Source: CALLVY01 sp937899855
Lineage (GTDB): Bacteria > Bacteroidota > Bacteroidia > Chitinophagales > Saprospiraceae
Direction of reading: 5' to 3'
Length of the DNA: 8,925 bases
Assembly (NCBI GenBank): GCA_039820405.1
Contig: JBCBQC010000158.1
Coordinates: 1-8,925 of the forward strand
Of this stretch, positions 1 to 6,649 are shown piece after piece; position 1 is the stretch's first letter; each line of letters starts with the position of its first letter. A program made the position numbers and the translations under genes. The notes under the pieces were generated by a model. The model was given only the letters and a program-made list of their open reading frames with translations. It ran no database searches and was not told where the DNA came from.

Positions 1-467
1 GTCTCGGCGATGGACTCCAGGCCGCTGCCTTCCAATTGGTCGATGAGCAGGGAGTGGTAACGCATCACGGAGAATTCCTCCGGTAGGCCCGCAAAGAGGG
101 GGTGGCCCCGGTGGCGGATGCGGGAGGTCTTGCCGTGCATCGGCAGGTCGGCCCGCCGCAAGCGCGCGCCCAAAAATTGTCCCAAACCCTGGTGCCCCAG
201 ACAGATGCCAAGGATGGGCAGTCGTCGGTGAAAAAGTTCGATGAGGGGCAGGAGCAGTCCGGCTTCCTGGGGGCTTTGGGGCCCGGGGGAAAGGACGATG
301 GCATCACAGGGAAAGGTGAGAAAGGCGGCCAGCGTCCATTCGTCATTGCGTACTACGGTACAAGTCGCCCCCAATTGGAGCAGGTAGTCGTACAGATTGT
401 AGGTAAAGGAATCGTAATTGTCAATTAGCAGGACCCTCGGAGGAGAGCTCGTCGGAGCGGTCTTCAA
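1..467 (-). CDS. Anthranilate/aminodeoxychorismate synthase glutamine amidotransferase subunit (PabA/TrpG type), 3'-truncated by the window
   Basis: This is a class I glutamine amidotransferase subunit. In this family it releases ammonia from glutamine and passes it to a chorismate-using partner, for either p-aminobenzoate (folate) or anthranilate (tryptophan) synthesis, in the cytoplasm. The reading shows the family N-terminus LLIDNYDSFTYNLYDYL, then SPGPQSPQEAG, the nucleophile motif GICLGHQ, MHGKTSRI and RYHSL. The C-terminal His-Glu part of the triad lies beyond the window edge. There is no ATG. The only usual alternative start is TTG at 467, inside the 3' end of cvpA, which puts the nucleophile at Cys89. 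A CTG at 431 would give Cys77 and an N-terminus closer to the usual family length. The overlap suggests co-transcription and translational coupling with cvpA. PabA and TrpG cannot be told apart here: no chorismate-binding partner gene is visible. The family is certain, the start is not. Confidence 0.93.
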   Translation of the reverse strand, partial: MKTAPTSSPPRVLLIDNYDSFTYNLYDYLLQLGATCTVVRNDEWTLAAFLTFPCDAIVLSPGPQSPQEAGLLLPLIELFHRRLPILGICLGHQGLGQFLGARLRRADLPMHGKTSRIRHRGHPLFAGLPEEFSVMRYHSLLIDQLEGSGLESIAE

Positions 468-1023
468 TATTTATCTTTTCGGTTTGTTCAATACTCATGC
501 GTTCCAACTGGTCCATCATCTGGATGGATTGGTCCCAGAAGTCGTGGAAGACGGGCTGGAGCCGCGTTCCCAATTCGCGGACCTCATCGGGGAACTGCTC
601 GAGGTAGACGTAGGTCATCGATTTTCGTTTGGTATCCGCATCGATCATCCGGCCGGCATCGGCAAACCAGAGCAAGAAGCTGTAGAGGAGGATCAGGATC
701 CCGGAGAGCAGTACCCCCCCCGCCATCTGGTTGATGATGTTGATGTTGGCCGTTTTCAGCACCCCCTCCAAACCCCGCGCCACGGTCCGTAGAATAAACA
801 TGGTGATAAATAGCGATAGGCAAAATCCCGCTACGAACATCAAGGGGCTGTCCTCATCAAAGCTGCGTTCTAAAAACAGGGTCATGCCCGGCGTAAACTT
901 CAGTGCAGCCATCAAGCCCAGGGTCCAGGATAAGATCGTAAATACGGTGGAGATGATCCCCCGGGCAAAACCCAGGTAGAAACCGTACAAAACCACCAGC
1001 GCGAAGAGGATATCAATGACCAT
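421..1023 (-). CDS. cvpA: CvpA family inner-membrane protein
   Basis: This 200-residue protein has the CvpA (colicin V production) family layout: four hydrophobic segments at about residues 3-20, 23-41, 60-80 and 100-120. The early glycine-rich turn YGFYLGFARG is typical of the family. A charged, helical, soluble tail follows (about 125-200). The family is membrane-bound. In Escherichia coli it is linked to colicin V export and to the purF region, but its general biochemical role is not settled, so no reaction is assigned. The ATG at 1023 places the first membrane segment right at the N-terminus, as expected. The 3' end overlaps the start of the pabA/trpG gene, so the two are probably one transcript. 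Upstream (1024-1080) only a weak -7-like TAATTTTA is seen. Family identification rests on topology and N-terminal motif rather than catalytic residues. Confidence 0.85.
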   Translation of the reverse strand: MVIDILFALVVLYGFYLGFARGIISTVFTILSWTLGLMAALKFTPGMTLFLERSFDEDSPLMFVAGFCLSLFITMFILRTVARGLEGVLKTANINIINQMAGGVLLSGILILLYSFLLWFADAGRMIDADTKRKSMTYVYLEQFPDEVRELGTRLQPVFHDFWDQSIQMMDQLERMSIEQTEKINIEDRSDELSSEGPAN

Positions 1024-1137
1024 AGCCCGTTTGTGTAGTAATAACCCCCTAAAATTACGTATTTCCGTGCCAATAATCCTATTTCCTTAGACCACTATCT
1101 CCATTTGAACGACCGAATCGGCCACTTCGGCGACCAC

Positions 1138-1177
1138 AAAAAAGCGCCTCTTGCGCTAATCACTGCAAAAGACGCCT
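1138..1177 (-). terminator. Intrinsic terminator downstream of the S9 peptidase gene
   Basis: Read on the minus strand, the arm GCGTCTTTTGC (1175-1165) pairs over 11 positions, including two G-U pairs, with GCAAGAGGCGC (1154-1144). The loop is 10 nt. Two further pairs are possible at the base, and a run of six T follows directly. It lies 55-95 bases past the peptidase stop codon and before cvpA, so it probably ends the peptidase transcript and separates it from cvpA-pabA. A shorter alternative stem (AGCGC/GCGCT, 1157-1143) uses the same T run. On the plus strand no T run follows, so it looks one-directional. Confidence 0.7.
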
Positions 1178-1231
1178 CAACTTTAGGAACGAAAATATCT
1201 TGGGGGTATGGGTAATCCCCCTAATATAACA

Positions 1232-3169
1232 CTAATTATTCAAACTCGGTTGCAGGTGGCGGGCAAAAAAGCCCACCATGGCTTTGTAGACCTCAAAGCG
1301 GTTCTCCTCATTGTAAAAACCGTGTCCTTCGTTGTACCTGACCATATAGGGGACCTCGATTCCGCGCTCGCGTAGGGAGCGGACGATCTGGTCCGATTCG
1401 TCGATGTTGACGCGGGGGTCGTTGGCGCCTTGAATGACGAAGAGCGGAGCTTTGATCCGGTCGACGTGGAGCACGGGGGAGGCCGCCGCCATGATTTCAC
1501 GGTCTTCCTCGGGGTGCCCCACCATGGTGTACATCATCTCCAGGTAGGGGATCCAGTAGGGGGGGATGGTATTGAGGAAGGTAAAGAGGTTGGATACGCC
1601 GACGTAGTCGACCGCACAGGCGTAGAGATCAGGAGTAAACGTGACGCCGGCCAGGGTGGCGTAGCCCCCGTAGCTGCCCCCGTAAATCGCGACGCGTTTG
1701 GGATCGGCGATGCCTTCGCGGATCAGCCATTCCACCCCGTCGGTGATGTCGTCCTGCATTTGGCGGCCCCATTGCTTAAAGCTCTTTTCCCAAAAGGCCC
1801 GACCGTAGCCCGTACTGCCCCGGTAGTTCATCTGCAAGACGGCGTAGCCCCGGCTGGTCAGCAGTTGGACCTCGGGGTTGAAGCCCCAGGAGTCGCGTAC
1901 CCAGGGGCCACCGTGGGGATTGATGATGACGGGCAGTTGGCTGGGGGGTAGGCCCGGGGGCAGGCTCAAGTAACCGTGGATGACCAATCCATCGCGCGAG
2001 TGGTACTGGATGGGGTGCATCTCGGCCATGTCTTGCTCGTCGATCCAGGGGCTGACGTCGCTGATCTTTTCGAGCCGATCGCTTTGCTGATCGTAGAAAT
2101 AGTAGGCCCCCAGGGAGCGGTCGCTGTAGGTGCGGATCATGTATTTGTCCTCGTCGCGATTGAGGCTGGTAATGAAGATTTCGTAGCCCTCCAGGTCGCG
2201 TTCGAGCCGTTTTTGGATGCGGGCGCGTTCTTCGTCCAGAAAGTGGAAATGATTTTTGGTGGTATTGTAAGCCACGGCGGTCAGGACCTTGCGCTTGCGC
2301 GAATAATCGAGCTGGTTGACGTCGACTTCGGGGTGTTCAAACAAGGGCGCTCCGACTTCCTGGCCGGTATTCATATCAAAACGCAGCAGCACGGCTTTGT
2401 CCCGGTTGGCATTGGAGGTGGCGTAGACGATACTGCCGTTGTCGAATTCGAAGAACAGGGGCAGTACACTCTCCCGAAAATCGGTCGTGAGTACTTCGCG
2501 AAATGCCTCCCCTTCGTGATCGCGGTACAGCAGGGTGGTGTTGGTGCCGTTGACCACCTTGGAGGCGATGCGGAGTTTGCCTTCGTGATCGGTCATCCAA
2601 TTATCGATGGGCTCGGCGATGTTTTCGTTTTTGGCCAATTGGGTAAGGGCGCCGGTGACGATGTTGAGGCGGTAGGGCTCGAAGAGCTGGGGATTGTTCT
2701 GGTTCATCCCGATGATGATTTCCTCCTCGATGTCCTCCAATTCGTCGATGACGTTGATGCGTACCCCTTCGAAAGGGGTGAGGTCCTTGCTGTTTTTACC
2801 GTCGATATCGACGGCGTACAATTGGTAGTTTTCATCTCCCCCATTGTCTTTAAGGTAAACGATTCGGCGATCGTTGGTCCAAAAGTACCAGGAGATATCG
2901 CGGTCCACCTCGGAGGTGATGCGTACGGATTCTGCCGCCCCAATCTTTTGGATAAAGATGTTTTGCCGTCGCTCGAAGGGCCCCATGTAAGAAAAGTATT
3001 GTCCATCGGGGGAAAGCTGATAACTCGATTTTTTGGGATTCCTAAAGAAATCTTCGATCGAATACTGGGCCTCCCCGGTGGCGTAGTCAAAGAGTTGAGC
3101 CAGGGCTTCCTCGGAAGTGGGCAGAGTGGTGTCTCCGGGAAGTTGTGGCTTTGTTTGGGGTAATTCCAT
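1232..3169 (-). CDS. S9 family peptidase (prolyl oligopeptidase / acylaminoacyl-peptidase type)
   Basis: This 645-residue serine peptidase of the prolyl oligopeptidase family hydrolyses short peptides. The N-terminal two thirds (about residues 35-380) read as a beta-propeller with repeats such as LSPDGQYFSYMG and SWYFWTNDRRIVYL. The C-terminal third is the alpha/beta hydrolase domain. It contains the oxyanion region NPHGGPW, then MNYRGSTGYG, the nucleophile elbow GGSYGGY with Ser499, the acid in GANDPRVN (Asp584) and the base in EGHGF (His616). Order and spacing match the family, so it should be active. An in-frame stop lies three codons before the ATG at 3169, fixing the start. There is no signal peptide, so a cytoplasmic location is inferred, unlike many exported Bacteroidota S9 enzymes. 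It is monocistronic: its own -7 box lies upstream and a terminator lies downstream. The exact subfamily (S9A, S9B or S9C) is not settled here. Confidence 0.95.
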   Translation of the reverse strand: MELPQTKPQLPGDTTLPTSEEALAQLFDYATGEAQYSIEDFFRNPKKSSYQLSPDGQYFSYMGPFERRQNIFIQKIGAAESVRITSEVDRDISWYFWTNDRRIVYLKDNGGDENYQLYAVDIDGKNSKDLTPFEGVRINVIDELEDIEEEIIIGMNQNNPQLFEPYRLNIVTGALTQLAKNENIAEPIDNWMTDHEGKLRIASKVVNGTNTTLLYRDHEGEAFREVLTTDFRESVLPLFFEFDNGSIVYATSNANRDKAVLLRFDMNTGQEVGAPLFEHPEVDVNQLDYSRKRKVLTAVAYNTTKNHFHFLDEERARIQKRLERDLEGYEIFITSLNRDEDKYMIRTYSDRSLGAYYFYDQQSDRLEKISDVSPWIDEQDMAEMHPIQYHSRDGLVIHGYLSLPPGLPPSQLPVIINPHGGPWVRDSWGFNPEVQLLTSRGYAVLQMNYRGSTGYGRAFWEKSFKQWGRQMQDDITDGVEWLIREGIADPKRVAIYGGSYGGYATLAGVTFTPDLYACAVDYVGVSNLFTFLNTIPPYWIPYLEMMYTMVGHPEEDREIMAAASPVLHVDRIKAPLFVIQGANDPRVNIDESDQIVRSLRERGIEVPYMVRYNEGHGFYNEENRFEVYKAMVGFFARHLQPSLNN

Positions 3170-3231
3170 TGGTAATTACATTTTTTTTGATTGAACGAAT
3201 TTAACGTAGCCTTAGTTGATTAAATGCTCCG

Positions 3232-3239
3232 CAAAAGTA
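3232..3239 (-). promoter_or_regulatory. Bacteroidota -7 promoter box for the S9 peptidase gene
   Basis: The minus strand reads TACTTTTG, a perfect match to the Bacteroidota -7 consensus TAnnTTTG, 62 bases before the peptidase ATG. A TTTG that could serve as the -33 element lies at 3266-3263. The 23-base spacing is a few bases longer than the usual 19-21, so this half of the promoter is less certain. It implies a 5' untranslated leader of roughly 55 bases. Confidence 0.5.
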
Positions 3240-3535
3240 GCGCGTAAACGTTCATTTGTCTCCAAATTGAGCCCCACATTGTTAAAATCTGTTAATTGCT
3301 GGGGCTGGGGAGCAAAAAAAGCGAAAGAACAAAAATGAGAAATATAATTTGGACGTTATGGGTATGCAATGGTCGAATTTGTACATTTTCTCGGCTTGGG
3401 CGAGCACCGACGGGAGCACCAACCAGCCTTGCCACCCTCCGGCACTCGACCTTTGCTTTCCGTAAAACCTATCCAAACACCCATGACTCGGGGCCAGTCC
3501 TGGCACCACAAAAGCCGGAGTGATTTTTGTAAGTC

Positions 3536-3552
3536 TACAATTGATTACAATT
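3536..3552 (+). repeat. Heptamer direct repeat TACAATT with 10-bp period
   Basis: TACAATT occurs at 3536-3542 and again at 3546-3552, exactly one helical turn apart and about 95 bases before the ATG of the small exported protein. Same-face direct repeats of this kind can be binding sites for dimeric regulators. In A+T-rich spacer DNA, chance is also a fair explanation. Confidence 0.3.
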
Positions 3553-3619
3553 CAGGGAGAAAAGGCTTAGTCAATCTTCTAATATCACCGATTACGCGCC
3601 ATGTCTCCGATTATTTCTT

Positions 3620-3627
3620 TATTTTTG
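3620..3627 (+). promoter_or_regulatory. Candidate -7 promoter box before the small exported protein
   Basis: TATTTTTG matches TAnnTTTG and ends 19 bases before the ATG at 3647, which would give a short leader of about 13 bases. No clear TTTG is found at the expected -33 distance (around 3597-3601), so the call rests on one box in A+T-rich DNA. Confidence 0.35.
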
Positions 3628-3646
3628 GATAAAAGACCGTAATAAA

Positions 3647-4222
3647 ATGCCTCTGCTCAAAACGCTTATGCTACTGCTAATCCTTGGTTCCAGCAGCGGA
3701 TTGCCCGCGTTGCCCCCCGTATCCGACACGGGCGACAGTACCCAATTGCCACCGGTATTCATCATCGGGGAGCACGAGGCTGCCTTCAATGCCCTCACCC
3801 TCGAATACCAAACCCTTCTCCTCACCGCCTGCGACGACAACATGGACCTGGCCTACGACAAATGGCTTGGTATGCTCGAAGAAATGGAAGCCTACGCCAA
3901 TCTGGTCAACGTCGACCTCAAGGGCGTCAAAATGTGGATCAACGTCTTTTGGGATAAAAAAGGAGCCATCCAGCACATTGCCTACCACCTCAAACCCCAA
4001 TCCAAAAATGTCGATACTCGCTACCTGACCGCCTTCCTTACCCAGTTTTCCCAAGAATACCGCTTTCCCCTCGAATACCGCGAGCACTATTCCCACTACG
4101 GCTCCGCCAGTTTCCCCGTTTTCCCCCGACGCCTCGGTGGCAACAGTGCCAGCGACCGCACCCCTTCCGGCAACAGCCTGCAAAACGCTAGCAACAAACC
4201 CCTGGTAAAGGAAAAATATTGA
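3647..4222 (+). CDS. Small exported protein of unknown function, possible TonB-C-like fold
   Basis: I do not recognise a named family. The 191-residue product starts with a basic and hydrophobic stretch, MPLLKTLMLLLILGSSSG, that looks like a signal peptide; cleavage is probably near residues 18-21. There is no lipobox cysteine. A short Pro/Ser-rich linker follows, then a compact domain at about residues 36-160. The C-terminal tail (161-191) is rich in Asn, Ser and Lys and probably disordered. Part of the domain, about 93-160 (VKMWINVFWDKKGAIQHIAY and a following helix), has the strand-turn-strand-helix rhythm of the TonB C-terminal domain found in small periplasmic Bacteroidota proteins. That comparison is by eye only. 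The plus strand is preferred over a longer antisense ORF because it has a signal peptide, a balanced composition and a promoter-like box just upstream. It appears to be a single-gene unit. Confidence 0.72.
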   Translation: MPLLKTLMLLLILGSSSGLPALPPVSDTGDSTQLPPVFIIGEHEAAFNALTLEYQTLLLTACDDNMDLAYDKWLGMLEEMEAYANLVNVDLKGVKMWINVFWDKKGAIQHIAYHLKPQSKNVDTRYLTAFLTQFSQEYRFPLEYREHYSHYGSASFPVFPRRLGGNSASDRTPSGNSLQNASNKPLVKEKY

Positions 4223-4321
4223 GTATTCACCAGCCCCTCGGGCCCCAGGGCCATCACCGCTACCCCCCTGGCTTCTGCTGCAAAGCCGTAAGATAAGTCT
4301 ACGTGCTGCTCTCCTTCTACC

Positions 4322-4349
4322 GGCTACTGCCCATAGCCTCCCCTTTTTT
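4322..4349 (+). terminator. Weak terminator-like hairpin after the small exported protein
   Basis: GGCTA (4322-4326) pairs with TAGCC (4334-4338) across a 7-base loop. TCCCC and then a run of six T (4344-4349) follow. The stem is short and the T run is offset by five bases, so this is only a possible terminator. It lies about 100 bases past the stop codon of the upstream gene and before the next gene. The rest of the 4223-4471 spacer is C-rich with no gene seen. Confidence 0.3.
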
Positions 4350-4471
4350 AGCCTTCCAATAATGCGTACCGCTGACAAATTGCCAATAATCCGCCCCGCC
4401 GCCCGCCCAAGCCCCGTCCTTTTTCGTTATGTTTAGGCAATGAATATTTCCCGCTCCGCCAAACCCGACGC

Positions 4472-5428
4472 ATGAACCGGATCGCCACCACCCTTCTGAT
4501 CGCTACCCTCCTCCTGCTCCTGGGCAGTGCCTGTCGCAAGGAAAAAATCGAACTGACCTGGGCCCAGGTAGAAACGACCAACGCCAGCGACCTCACGACC
4601 CTCCACTTCCTCAACGGACAGCAGGGCTACGCCATGGGAGGCGAAACCTGGTCCAAAGCGGTCGCCCTCGAAACCCAAGATGGGGGCCAAACCTGGCAAG
4701 CCCAAACCATTGGCGACAAGCAAATCTACGACCTCACCTTCGACCCCCAGGGAACGGGCTACGCCGTGGGCAACGACGGGCTCCTCTACGTCAAGGCGCC
4801 CGACGAGCGCGACTGGGAAGTGGTGCGTCTGGCCCGTTGGGACAGCCACCAGGGCGTGGCCGTGTCCGGCAGTGAGGCCCTCATCGTGAGTGGCATCGCT
4901 TACTCCGGCGGTATCATCCAGCGGATCTTTCCCAACTACTCCAGCGTGGTGCTCGATACTTTTGAAAACGAATTGAGCGCGATCGAATACTCCGACTCGA
5001 CCACCGTCCACGTCGTGGGCTACGGGTTGATCTTGCGCTCCACCAATGGCGGCGACGACTGGACCGCCAGCTCCGCGCAGGGGGACTTCTTTCGGGACGT
5101 TCATTTTCCCACCTCCCAAATCGGCTACGTGGTGGGCTACGCGGGGAGCATCCTCAAAACCACCGACGCTGGTCTCAGCTGGGAGTGGCTGCGCCGGGGA
5201 GATGCCCTCTTGGTCAAGAACGAGTTTTTTCGAGCCGTTCACTTTGCGGATACCGAACGGGGCTACATCGTCGGCGATCAGGGCCTATTTTGGCGAACGC
5301 TCGATGGTGGAGAGAATTGGCAGGTGGATCAAAATTTTCCCGAAGTGGATTTCTTTGACGTGGCGGCCTTACCGACGGGTGGTTGCCTGGTGGGGGCCGA
5401 CGGGACCATTATCGTTTTTGAAGATTAG
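4472..5428 (+). CDS. YCF48/BNR-repeat beta-propeller lipoprotein
   Basis: This 318-residue predicted lipoprotein has a hydrophobic signal ending in the lipobox LGSAC, with lipid attachment at Cys21. It is therefore anchored in the envelope, facing the periplasm or the cell surface. The mature part is a repeat protein of the YCF48-like / sialidase Asp-box type. Asp-box motifs are visible at about residues 68-75 (TQDGGQTW), 190-197 (STNGGDDW), 230-237 (TTDAGLSW) and 276-283 (TLDGGENW). Each is linked to blades of the form GYAVGNDGLLY, GYVVGYAGSILKT or GYIVGDQGLFWRT. Ycf48 proper helps photosystem II assembly in phototrophs. In heterotrophic Bacteroidota such proteins are common and mostly uncharacterised, so a scaffold or binding role is only inferred. 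No sialidase catalytic residues are claimed. The first ATG giving the signal peptide was chosen. A one-mismatch -7 box TATGTTTA lies at 4428-4435. The gene converges on the lipoprotein gene 19 bases downstream. Confidence 0.9.
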   Translation: MNRIATTLLIATLLLLLGSACRKEKIELTWAQVETTNASDLTTLHFLNGQQGYAMGGETWSKAVALETQDGGQTWQAQTIGDKQIYDLTFDPQGTGYAVGNDGLLYVKAPDERDWEVVRLARWDSHQGVAVSGSEALIVSGIAYSGGIIQRIFPNYSSVVLDTFENELSAIEYSDSTTVHVVGYGLILRSTNGGDDWTASSAQGDFFRDVHFPTSQIGYVVGYAGSILKTTDAGLSWEWLRRGDALLVKNEFFRAVHFADTERGYIVGDQGLFWRTLDGGENWQVDQNFPEVDFFDVAALPTGGCLVGADGTIIVFED

Positions 5429-5447
5429 GGCCAGCCTCGGTCCGGTA

Positions 5448-6620
5448 CTATTCCCATTCCTCTTGTAAGCTTTGGAAAAAGGGCCAGCGGAGATAACTCA
5501 CGGCATCTTCGAAGAGGTCCTCCTCGTCGGGATAATCGGTGGGGCCTCCCACGAAGAAATCGCAACGCCCCCCGTTGATGGCGCGTTCGTCCCCGGACCA
5601 ATCGGAATACAAATTCTGCCAATCCGCCTTATCCTGCAGCTCCCGCCGGTACAACAAGCGCTGGTTTTCCAAATCGTACAACTGGCAATGCAGTTCGATG
5701 CTGACTGCCTTGTATTGTTCGCTGGTCTGGATATTAGCGCTGACGTTGATGTAGGTCGGGCGGTTGACTAGAATGAAGGCGGAATCCTGGGGCGACCATT
5801 CCTGCACCTCTTCGTAGCCGTCTTCGACTTGGGCGGTGTTGACGCATTCATCGACGTAGAGCTCGTTGCCGGTCGATTGAAAACGATCGAAAAAGACGTC
5901 GAGGCGGTAGTGGATTTTTTGCTCCGTGCTGGGTTGGAGGTGGTAGGTTTGCCAGCCTTCGCGGAAGGGGAATTTTTGATCCCACAGTAGGGTCTCGAAC
6001 AGTTCCGTGCTCAGGAATTCCTCCCACTGATCGGGAATGGGGTTGACCAGGACGTGGTTGTTGCCCAGTATCCACATTTCCTGGGCGATTTGACGGGCGT
6101 CGCGAAAATTGGGGAGATAGCTTTCGGCTTCGCTTAGCCAGCGGTGAGCTTCCCGGGCGGCGCGGCGGTCGCCCCGGCGGGCCATGGGCAGGTTCTCCTG
6201 CGCCCGGGCGTAGGCGTAGATGGCGGCTTTTTGCTGCGCCTCGGCCCGTAGCGATTCGATTTCGATAAAATGGAGCTTCGGTGCCAGCCCCTTGTCGCGG
6301 AGCCGATCCACGATCGGTTGGGCGGCGGTCTGCCGCGCTTCAATCAGACTGCTGACCGCGTAGATTTCGGACCAATCCTCTGCACTACCGCTCGCCACCA
6401 TACTATCGAGTAAGTGGCGATCATCCTGATTGAGGCTGTTGAAGGCTTGTTCGAAGACGTCTAAGTGTCGGTTTTTGACCTTGCCCCGTCGCAGCTTTTT
6501 GCTGCTCTTTTCCAGCGCGCGTTCGAGATCACCTTGCTCCAGCGACTGCTGCGGGCTCGTACAAGCACCAAATAGAAACAGACCGCACAGTAGGATAATT
6601 GATCCAAATCTCATGTACAC
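5448..6620 (-). CDS. Uncharacterised lipoprotein with helical (TPR-like) N-terminal half
   Basis: I do not recognise a named family. The 390-residue product begins with a signal peptide ending in LFGAC; the lipidated residue would be Cys20. A second ATG two codons on, at 6614, would work equally well. Residues about 25-175 are strongly helical, with charged, Ala/Arg-rich segments (LEQGDLERALEKSSKKLRRG, then AYARAQENLPMARRGDRRAA) that resemble degenerate tetratricopeptide or coiled helices. Residues about 200-345 look beta-rich, with many aromatics. The C-terminus is acidic (YPDEEDLFEDAV). An envelope-anchored scaffold or assembly role would fit but is inference. The gene starts 29 bases after the DUF2461 stop codon on the same strand, so the two are probably co-transcribed; no separate promoter box is seen in the gap. 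It converges with the YCF48-like gene, and no terminator is visible between them. Confidence 0.85.
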   Translation of the reverse strand: MYMRFGSIILLCGLFLFGACTSPQQSLEQGDLERALEKSSKKLRRGKVKNRHLDVFEQAFNSLNQDDRHLLDSMVASGSAEDWSEIYAVSSLIEARQTAAQPIVDRLRDKGLAPKLHFIEIESLRAEAQQKAAIYAYARAQENLPMARRGDRRAAREAHRWLSEAESYLPNFRDARQIAQEMWILGNNHVLVNPIPDQWEEFLSTELFETLLWDQKFPFREGWQTYHLQPSTEQKIHYRLDVFFDRFQSTGNELYVDECVNTAQVEDGYEEVQEWSPQDSAFILVNRPTYINVSANIQTSEQYKAVSIELHCQLYDLENQRLLYRRELQDKADWQNLYSDWSGDERAINGGRCDFFVGGPTDYPDEEDLFEDAVSYLRWPFFQSLQEEWE

Positions 6621-6649
6621 AATTTAAACAATTCCACTGGAAAGATCGA

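Larger units (their letters stand above)
3170..3646. other. 477-base intergenic region between divergent genes, no convincing gene
   Basis: The region separates the minus-strand S9 peptidase from the plus-strand small exported protein. The left part (3170-3360) is A+T-rich and holds the peptidase promoter. The middle (about 3390-3525) is G+C-rich and has local inverted repeats. These include TCG/GCT pairing with AGC/CGA at 3391-3410, GCCAG/CTGGC at 3493-3504, and a long-range CTCCGGC (3437-3443) with GCCGGAG (3514-3520) followed by ATTTTT. The right part (3525-3646) is A+T-rich again and leads into the downstream gene. Short ORFs cross it on both strands, but they have no recognisable domain and biased, low-complexity compositions, so I do not call them genes. 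A structured small RNA is possible but unproven. Confidence 0.5.

Noticed and set aside
1024..1080. TAATTTTA as a cvpA promoter
   Set aside because: It has one mismatch to the -7 consensus and no TTTG at the right distance, so it was not listed as a feature.
1976..3163. 395-codon open frame on the plus strand opposite the S9 peptidase
   Set aside because: It is a mirror of the peptidase codon pattern, rich in Val, Gly and Asp with no domain. The minus-strand frame carries a full catalytic triad.
3296..3632. Short open frames of 75-87 codons in the 3170-3646 spacer
   Set aside because: No domain, signal or start-site support is seen, and both strands are equally open. Composition looks like random translation.
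3677..4378. 233-codon open frame on the minus strand over the small exported protein
   Set aside because: The composition is Gly/Val-rich and repetitive, as expected from antisense of a G+C-biased gene. The plus-strand frame has a signal peptide and a credible fold pattern.
4433..5242. 269-codon open frame on the minus strand over the YCF48-like gene
   Set aside because: This is antisense shadow. The plus-strand product has a lipobox and four Asp-box motifs.
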